From: Candidatus Methylomirabilota bacterium
Lineage (GTDB): Bacteria; Methylomirabilota; Methylomirabilia; Methylomirabilales; CSP1-5
Reading direction: 5' to 3'
Length of the DNA stretch: 10,777 nucleotides
Assembly (NCBI GenBank): GCA_022615475.1
Contig: JAKEGQ010000067.1
Coordinates: forward strand, 1-10,777
This document shows, piece by piece, positions 6,045 to 10,777 of this stretch. Both the position numbers and the translations under genes were made by a program. The notes beneath the pieces were generated by a model. The model was given only the letters and a program-made list of their open reading frames with translations, was not told the origin of the DNA and ran no database searches. Numbering within the stretch: position 1 is the stretch's first letter; each line of letters opens with the position of its first letter.

Positions 6045-7382
6045 GTGAATGTGAGGGCCGACGTCAAGCGTCCTGCACCCGAGATCCGCCTCGGCCTCCG
6101 GGAGAATCTTGGCCAGTTCTCGCTCTTGGTTCTGATCACGGGCTTCGTCGGGTCCATGGTCGGGCTCGAACGGACCGTCGTTCCCCTGATCGGGGAGCAG
6201 GAGTTCGGCCTCACCTCGAAGACCGCCATCGTCTCCTTCATTATCAGCTTCGGCATCGTCAAGGCCATCTGCAACTTCTTCGCCGCTCGAATCTCCGAGA
6301 CCTGGGGCCGGAAGCGGGTGCTCGTGTTGGGCTGGATCATCGGGCTGCCGGTCCCGTTCATCATTATTTTTGCAAACGCGTGGTTCTGGTTTGATGTGGC
6401 TAACATTCTGCTGGGAATTAACCAGGCGCTGACCTGGTCGATGACGGTCATCATGAAGGTCGACTTGGTGGGTCCCAAGCGGCGCGGGCTGGCCCTTGGT
6501 CTTAATGAATTCGCCGGGTATTTGTCCGTGGGGGTAATGGCCTGGCTCACGGGGGAGATCGCCGCCGCCTACTCGCTGCGACCAGAGCCGTTCTACCTTG
6601 GCATCGGCATCGCCGCGGCGGGCCTGGTCTGCTCTGTGCTGTTTGTCCGGGAGACCATCGATCATGCTCGGTTCGAGGCTCGGCAGCATACGTCTCAGGT
6701 CCCCGCCCTTACATCAGCAAGTTCCGACAATCCTGTGCCGAGTCACCCCTCGGTCAAGGAGATCTTTGCGCTGACCACCTGGAAGGAACCGGCGCTTTCA
6801 TCCTGTAGCCAAGCTGGTCTGGTCAACAATCTGAATGACGGCATGTCCTGGGGTATCTATCCCCTTTTCTTTTCGTCGTACGGGCTAGGCGTGGCTGCCA
6901 TTGGGATCATCAAGGCGGTCTATCCCGCGGTGTGGGGACTGCTGCAACCCATCACCGGTCCTCTGAGCGATCGCTTCGGCCGAAAGTGGCTCATAGCGTC
7001 GGGCATGGCTGTGCAGGCCGCCGGTATTTGGCTGACAGTCCTCATCCCCAGCTATCCTGTATGGATCGCGGCCGCCATCCTCCAGGGTCTGGGGACGGCG
7101 ATGGTGTACCCGGTCCTGCTGGCGGCTATCAGCGATGTCGCCCATCCCGGTTGGCGCGCGACGTCCATGGGGGTCTATCGTTTCTGGCGTGATCTGGGGT
7201 ATGCTATAGGCGCCCTGCTGGCGGGGGTGATCGCCGATCTCATCGGAATGGCGGCGGCCATTCACGCGGTGGCCGCCCTTACGTTGCTTTCTGGACTCAT
7301 CGTGGCCTTCCGCATGTACGAGACGCTGCCCGAACGGCGGTCCGCCGGGTCGGGTCGGTCAGTTCCTCTCGTCTCAAACTGA
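6045..7382 (+). CDS. MFS transporter, 12 membrane segments
   Basis: Inner-membrane major facilitator superfamily carrier of 445 residues. About 12 hydrophobic segments can be drawn: roughly 23-41, 60-80, 92-111, 114-136, 152-176, 183-202, then a hydrophilic central loop (203-257), then 258-283, 284-304, 316-335, 338-361, 378-400 and 401-424. Both halves carry motif A: ARISETWGRKR (81-91) and GPLSDRFGRK (305-314). Other notable stretches are GLERTVVPLIG in the first segment and NNLNDGMSWG at the start of the second half. The start is GTG 6045, 3 bases after the metallo-hydrolase stop and without a strong Shine-Dalgarno of its own, which suggests translational coupling. Substrate cannot be read from the sequence; the neighbour suggests a sulfur compound or other product of that enzyme, which is inference. 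Confidence 0.85.
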   Translation: MNVRADVKRPAPEIRLGLRENLGQFSLLVLITGFVGSMVGLERTVVPLIGEQEFGLTSKTAIVSFIISFGIVKAICNFFAARISETWGRKRVLVLGWIIGLPVPFIIIFANAWFWFDVANILLGINQALTWSMTVIMKVDLVGPKRRGLALGLNEFAGYLSVGVMAWLTGEIAAAYSLRPEPFYLGIGIAAAGLVCSVLFVRETIDHARFEARQHTSQVPALTSASSDNPVPSHPSVKEIFALTTWKEPALSSCSQAGLVNNLNDGMSWGIYPLFFSSYGLGVAAIGIIKAVYPAVWGLLQPITGPLSDRFGRKWLIASGMAVQAAGIWLTVLIPSYPVWIAAAILQGLGTAMVYPVLLAAISDVAHPGWRATSMGVYRFWRDLGYAIGALLAGVIADLIGMAAAIHAVAALTLLSGLIVAFRMYETLPERRSAGSGRSVPLVSN

Positions 7383-7405
7383 ACCATTCGTCAATACGAC
7401 CCGTC

Positions 7406-7424
7406 CCTCCCTAAAGGGGGGAGG
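7406..7424 (+). repeat. Intergenic hairpin between MFS and chrA genes
   Basis: CCTCCC (7406-7411) can pair with GGGAGG (7419-7424) around a 7-base loop. No T run follows, so it is not a convincing intrinsic terminator; it may be an mRNA-processing or attenuating hairpin between the two genes, or chance. Confidence 0.3.
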
Positions 7425-7450
7425 ATCACGCCGTCCTGAGACGTGGGAGG

Positions 7451-8602
7451 ATGACCATAGATCCCGGGCGACTCACGGAGCTAGCGCGCCTATTCCTGAA
7501 GCTCGGCCTGATCGGCTTTGGTGGACCCGCGGCGCACATCGCCATGATGGAAGAAGAGGTGGTCGAGCGCCGCCACTGGCTCACCCGCGAGCACTTTTTG
7601 GACCTCGTGGGTGCGACCAATCTCATTCCGGGCCCCAACTCCACCGAGATGGCCATCCACGTCGGGTACCTCAGGGCCGGATGGATGGGCCTCCTCATTG
7701 CAGGTCTCTGCTTTATCATCCCGGCCGTGCTGATCACGACTGGCTTCGCGTGGGCCTACGTCAAATTCGGGACGCTGCCCCAGGTCGTCCCCTTCCTCTT
7801 CGGCATCAAACCGGCGCTGATCGCCATCATCCTCGCCGCCGTCTGGCGGCTCGGGCGAACCGCGGCCAAGGGCATGCCACTCCTGAGTCTCGGATGCGCC
7901 GTGGCGGTCGCGTCGCTCCTCGGGTGGGACGAGATTGTCCTCCTGCTCCTCGGCGGCGTGATCGGGACGCTCTGGCTCGGGCGAGCCGGCGGCCTTGCGC
8001 TGCTTGCGTGGATGTCCGCCAGCGCGGCCGGTAGCGCTGCGGTCGCCGGAGCGACTGGCGCAGCAGGAGCATCCATCCCTCTGGCGAAACTCGGGCTGTT
8101 TTTCCTAAAGGTCGGAGCGGTGCTGTACGGGAGCGGTTACGTGCTCGTGGCGTTCCTCGAGGGGGGACTCGTCCGGGATTACGGTTGGCTCAACGAGGCG
8201 CAGCTTCTCGATGCGATCGCCATCGGCCAGCTCACGCCCGGGCCGGTGCTCAGCACGGCTACCTTCATCGGCTACGTCCTCGGGGGACTGCCCGGCGCGG
8301 CGGTGGCGACGGCAGGCATCTTTCTCCCGTCCTTCGTCTTCGTCGCCGCGCTCGGCCTCGTGCTGCCCCGACTGCGCCGATCGCGATGGATGGCGGCCTT
8401 CCTCGACGCGGTAAACGTAAGCGCGGTTGCATTGATGGTGGCCGTCACGGTGAAACTCTCGGTCTCGACGCTCACCACATGGCCCGCCTGGGTCATCGCC
8501 GTGGCGGCGGCGGGGGCCGGCCTGCGCTGGCGGGTGAACGCGACCTGGCTCGTGCTCGGGGGGGCCATCGTTGGCCGGCTCCTCTGGCCATGGGTCAGTT
8601 GA
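7451..8602 (+). CDS. chrA: Chromate transporter family protein (two-domain ChrA)
   Basis: Membrane transporter of the CHR family, which exports chromate in characterised members and may handle sulfate-like oxyanions. The 383-residue protein has the two homologous halves of the long-chain type. First half: FLKLGLIGFGGPAAHIAMM (15-33, FGGP signature), RRHWLT, and NLIPGPNSTEMAIHVGY (57-73, PGP signature). Second half: LFFLKVGAVLYGSGYV (YGSG where the first half has FGGP), then IGQLTPGPVLSTATFIGY. The halves are joined by an Ala/Gly-rich segment. The start is ATG 7451, with GTGGGAGG ending directly against the ATG, a spacing of zero, which is odd. An in-frame TAA at 7412-7414 limits any upstream start and no better start is seen. 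It lies 68 bases after the MFS gene. Whether it moves chromate or another anion is not shown. Confidence 0.9.
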   Translation: MTIDPGRLTELARLFLKLGLIGFGGPAAHIAMMEEEVVERRHWLTREHFLDLVGATNLIPGPNSTEMAIHVGYLRAGWMGLLIAGLCFIIPAVLITTGFAWAYVKFGTLPQVVPFLFGIKPALIAIILAAVWRLGRTAAKGMPLLSLGCAVAVASLLGWDEIVLLLLGGVIGTLWLGRAGGLALLAWMSASAAGSAAVAGATGAAGASIPLAKLGLFFLKVGAVLYGSGYVLVAFLEGGLVRDYGWLNEAQLLDAIAIGQLTPGPVLSTATFIGYVLGGLPGAAVATAGIFLPSFVFVAALGLVLPRLRRSRWMAAFLDAVNVSAVALMVAVTVKLSVSTLTTWPAWVIAVAAAGAGLRWRVNATWLVLGGAIVGRLLWPWVS

Positions 8603-8650
8603 TCTTCGTCCCTGATTCCGCTACCATGGACCATCCGCGTCGAGGGACTC

Positions 8651-9391
8651 ATGAGCTACCGAGTCGTCATCTTTGATCTCTTCGACACCCTGGCCGACTT
8701 TGTCCGGGAGCGCCTCCCCCTCATCCACGTCAACGGCGAGTCGATCCGTTCCACGAGCGCCGTGGTCCACCCACTCCTCGCCGCGCGGCACGGGCACATT
8801 TCGCTAGACGTCTTTTACCAGGCGTTCCGGAAGAGTTTTGATGAGGCAGCTCGTCTGCGGGAGGTGGAGGAGCGCGAGGTCTCAGCCCGCGAGCGCTTTC
8901 ACATGTTCTTTCAGATGCTCGGGATCCCGGTCACCCCGGACAGTGAGCCTTTTCTGGCGAGCCTGCTGGAGGTTCACATGGCGTGCATCGCCGACGCCGT
9001 GCACGCCCCGCCCGAACATCGGGAGCTGCTCGAGTGGCTGAGACCCAGATATCGACTCGCCCTCATCTCCAACTTCGATCACGGTCCCACTGCCCGACAG
9101 ATCCTGGACCGGGCGGGCATGACCTCGTCCTTCGAGCTAATCCTCATCTCCGAAGAGATAGGCCAACGCAAACCCCATCCCGCCATCTTCGAGGTGGCCT
9201 GTCAGGCCCTTCGGATCACGCCCGCAGAGGCGATCTTCATCGGGGACAGCCCCAGCATTGACATCTCAGGGGCAAAGGGAGTCGGTATGGGGGCCATTTG
9301 GCTGGATCGGAAGGGAGACCGCCTCGACGAGGCGATCCCGCCTCCGGATCACGTCGTGAAGCGCCTGGAGGAGATCAGGGGTATCTTGTGA
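8651..9391 (+). CDS. HAD-superfamily hydrolase (subfamily IA)
   Basis: Cytoplasmic haloacid dehalogenase-superfamily hydrolase, 246 residues. Motif I is FDLFDTL (8-14) with nucleophile D9; the second position of the DxD pair is F11, not Asp. Motif II is S140-N141 in LALISNFD, motif III is K174 in GQRKPHP, and motif IV is GDSPSID (198-204) with D199 and D204. A helical cap spans about 16-125. The loss of the usual second Asp of motif I (the general acid/base of phosphatases) resembles haloacid dehalogenases and many uncharacterised FDLFDTL proteins, so phosphatase activity should not be assumed. The start at 8651 has GAGGG (8642-8646) 4 bases upstream. It sits 48 bases after chrA in the same direction and may be the last gene of that transcript. 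Substrate unknown. Confidence 0.85.
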   Translation: MSYRVVIFDLFDTLADFVRERLPLIHVNGESIRSTSAVVHPLLAARHGHISLDVFYQAFRKSFDEAARLREVEEREVSARERFHMFFQMLGIPVTPDSEPFLASLLEVHMACIADAVHAPPEHRELLEWLRPRYRLALISNFDHGPTARQILDRAGMTSSFELILISEEIGQRKPHPAIFEVACQALRITPAEAIFIGDSPSIDISGAKGVGMGAIWLDRKGDRLDEAIPPPDHVVKRLEEIRGIL

Positions 9392-9446
9392 TAGAGCGAA
9401 GCACACCCTGGCCAACGGTTCCGTGGGGAGCTGTCCGTCGCGGGAC

Positions 9447-10736
9447 TTACCGGCGCTGCTCGATGGGAACGTAGTCGCGCTTCCCGGACCCGACATAGAG
9501 CTGCCGGGGACGCGCGATCTTCTGCTCGGAATCGACGAGCATCTCCTGCCACTGGGCGATCCACCCAGGCGTCCGCCCGATCGCGAACAGGACCGGAAAG
9601 ATCTCCACCGGAAAGCCCATGGCCTCGTAGATCATCCCCGTGTAGTAATCCACGTTCGGATACAGCTTCCGCTTGACGAAGAACTCATCCTGCAGGGCGA
9701 TTCGCTCCAACTCGATCGCGATATCCAGAAGAGGATTCGTCCCCCTCTCCTTGAAGATCTGATACGCCAGATTCTTGATGACCTTTGCCCGGGGGTCGTA
9801 GCTCTTGTAGATCCGGTGGCCAAAGCCCATGAGGAGCGCCTCGCGCGCCTTGACCTTCTTGACGAACTCCGGGACCCTATCCTTGGAGCCGATCTCGCGG
9901 AGCATCCGGAGAACCGCCTCGTTGGCCCCGCCGTGCAGCGGCCCATAGAGCGCCGCGGTGGCCGCCGCCACCGCTGAGTAGGGATCGACGTGGGAACTCC
10001 CAACGCTACGCATAGCGTTCGCGCTACAGTTCTGCTCGTGGTCCGCGTGGAGGATGAACAGGACATCCAGGGCCCGCTCCATGACCGCGTTGGGCTTGTA
10101 TTTTAGCTCGGTCATCTTGAAGAGCATGTTGAGGAAGTTGCCGGCAAAGGTGAGATCGTTGTCCGGATAGGCGTAGGGCATCCCGAGGCTGTGCCGGTAG
10201 GCGAAGGCAGCTATGGTGGGCATCTTGGCGATCAGACGGTATATCTGCCTCTGCCGGTTGGCGGGATCCATGATGTTCTTGGCGTCGGGGTAGAAGGTGG
10301 AGAGCGCCCCCACCGTCCCGACCAGAATCCCCATCGGATGCGCGTCGTAATGGAAGCCGTCCATGAACTTCTTGATGTTCTCGTGGATCATGGTGTGGTG
10401 CGTGATGTGGTAGGCCCACTCGTCGAGCTGTGCGCGCGTAGGGAGTTCGCCGTGGAGGATGAGATATGCGGTCTCCAGAAACGTGCTCCGCTCGGCCAGC
10501 TGCTCGATGGGGTAGCCCCGATACTGCAGAATCCCCTTCTCCCCATCGATGAAGGTGATCATACTCTTGCATGAAGCCGTGTTCATGAAGGCGGGGTCAT
10601 AGCTCATCAGGCCGAAGTCGTCCTCGGACACCTTTATCTGGCGGAGATCCATGGCCCGAATGGCCCCGTGCTCAACCGGGATCTCGTAGGTCTTGCCGGT
10701 GCGGTTATCCGTGATGGTCACCGTCTCTTTCGCCAT
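9447..10736 (-). CDS. gltA: Citrate synthase
   Basis: Condenses oxaloacetate and acetyl-CoA to citrate at the entry of the TCA cycle. The 429-residue length and N-terminal extension are typical of the Gram-negative type II enzyme. Catalytic residues by comparison with E. coli are H268 in GPLHGGANEA, H307 in GFGHRIYK and D363 in NVDYYTG. Other family segments are GILQYRGYPIEQLAE (68-82), FILHADHEQNCSAN (227-240) and FAIGRTPGWIAQW (384-396). The start ATG has AAGGAG (10744-10749 on the minus strand) 7 bases upstream. The gene is convergent with the HAD gene (55 bases apart) and its upstream region runs off the window, so no promoter can be judged. Confidence 0.95.
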   Translation of the reverse strand: MAKETVTITDNRTGKTYEIPVEHGAIRAMDLRQIKVSEDDFGLMSYDPAFMNTASCKSMITFIDGEKGILQYRGYPIEQLAERSTFLETAYLILHGELPTRAQLDEWAYHITHHTMIHENIKKFMDGFHYDAHPMGILVGTVGALSTFYPDAKNIMDPANRQRQIYRLIAKMPTIAAFAYRHSLGMPYAYPDNDLTFAGNFLNMLFKMTELKYKPNAVMERALDVLFILHADHEQNCSANAMRSVGSSHVDPYSAVAAATAALYGPLHGGANEAVLRMLREIGSKDRVPEFVKKVKAREALLMGFGHRIYKSYDPRAKVIKNLAYQIFKERGTNPLLDIAIELERIALQDEFFVKRKLYPNVDYYTGMIYEAMGFPVEIFPVLFAIGRTPGWIAQWQEMLVDSEQKIARPRQLYVGSGKRDYVPIEQRR

Positions 10737-10743
10737 GGCCGCG

Positions 10744-10749
10744 CTCCTT
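10744..10749 (-). promoter_or_regulatory. Ribosome binding site of citrate synthase
   Basis: AAGGAG on the minus strand, 7 bases ahead of the ATG at 10736; it confirms the start of the citrate synthase gene. Confidence 0.7.
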
Positions 10750-10777
10750 TTGTCCCTCTGTCCCCGCCCCTTCCCTC

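Noticed and set aside
5346..6689. Long open frame (447 codons) on the minus strand opposite the MBL and MFS genes
   Set aside because: It is antisense to two recognisable genes and crosses their junction, with low-complexity Asp/Glu/Gly-rich sequence and no domain.

Overview
This is a high-GC bacterial chromosomal window carrying ordinary housekeeping genes at both ends and a more accessory middle. Double-membrane physiology is suggested by a lipoprotein-type secreted lipase. I cannot name the species. The gene order tmk-holB-metG, the hexameric-type citrate synthase and the style of the metallo-hydrolase fit an uncultured soil, sediment or groundwater lineage (Methylomirabilota/NC10-like is one guess from memory, not shown by the sequence). 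Standard TGA stops end at least six genes here, so TGA is a normal stop codon in this genome.

Layout. (1) 1-3264, plus strand: the 3' end of tmk, then holB (4-base GTGA overlap) and metG, a common replication/translation operon. (2) 3306-4370, minus strand, convergent with metG: a secreted alpha/beta-hydrolase lipase with a lipoprotein-like signal peptide, its own promoter (TGGAAA-17-TATAAT) and a palindrome over the -35. (3) 4700-4921, minus: a possible small zinc-ribbon protein with a TTG start. (4) 4922-5303: intergenic, with a conspicuous AT-rich patch that probably holds the promoter of the next operon. (5) 5304-9391, plus: an MBL-fold hydrolase of the persulfide-dioxygenase-like type, an MFS transporter 3 bases behind it, a two-domain ChrA-type anion transporter and a HAD hydrolase, all co-directional. 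(6) 9447-10736, minus: citrate synthase with a strong Shine-Dalgarno.

The main discovery candidate is in the MBL-fold gene. A naive reading starts it at a GTG at 5385 and loses the first strands of the fold. A perfect Shine-Dalgarno (AGGAGGA) and an ATG at 5304 give a family-like N-terminus in the same frame, interrupted by one TGA at 5361-5363. That codon sits where, from my memory of the family, relatives carry Cys (the 'CASY-x-F-G-C' segment). Directly downstream the RNA can fold into a hairpin with a 7-bp upper stem and a UGGAU loop, 25 nt after the UGA, matching the general description of bacterial SECIS elements. The gene is therefore either an undescribed selenocysteine-containing metallo-hydrolase or a gene with a single nonsense mutation or base error; the sequence alone cannot decide.

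Functionally, the MBL hydrolase, MFS carrier and ChrA-family transporter together suggest handling of reduced sulfur species and oxyanions (sulfite/sulfate/chromate). That is inference from neighbours and families only.
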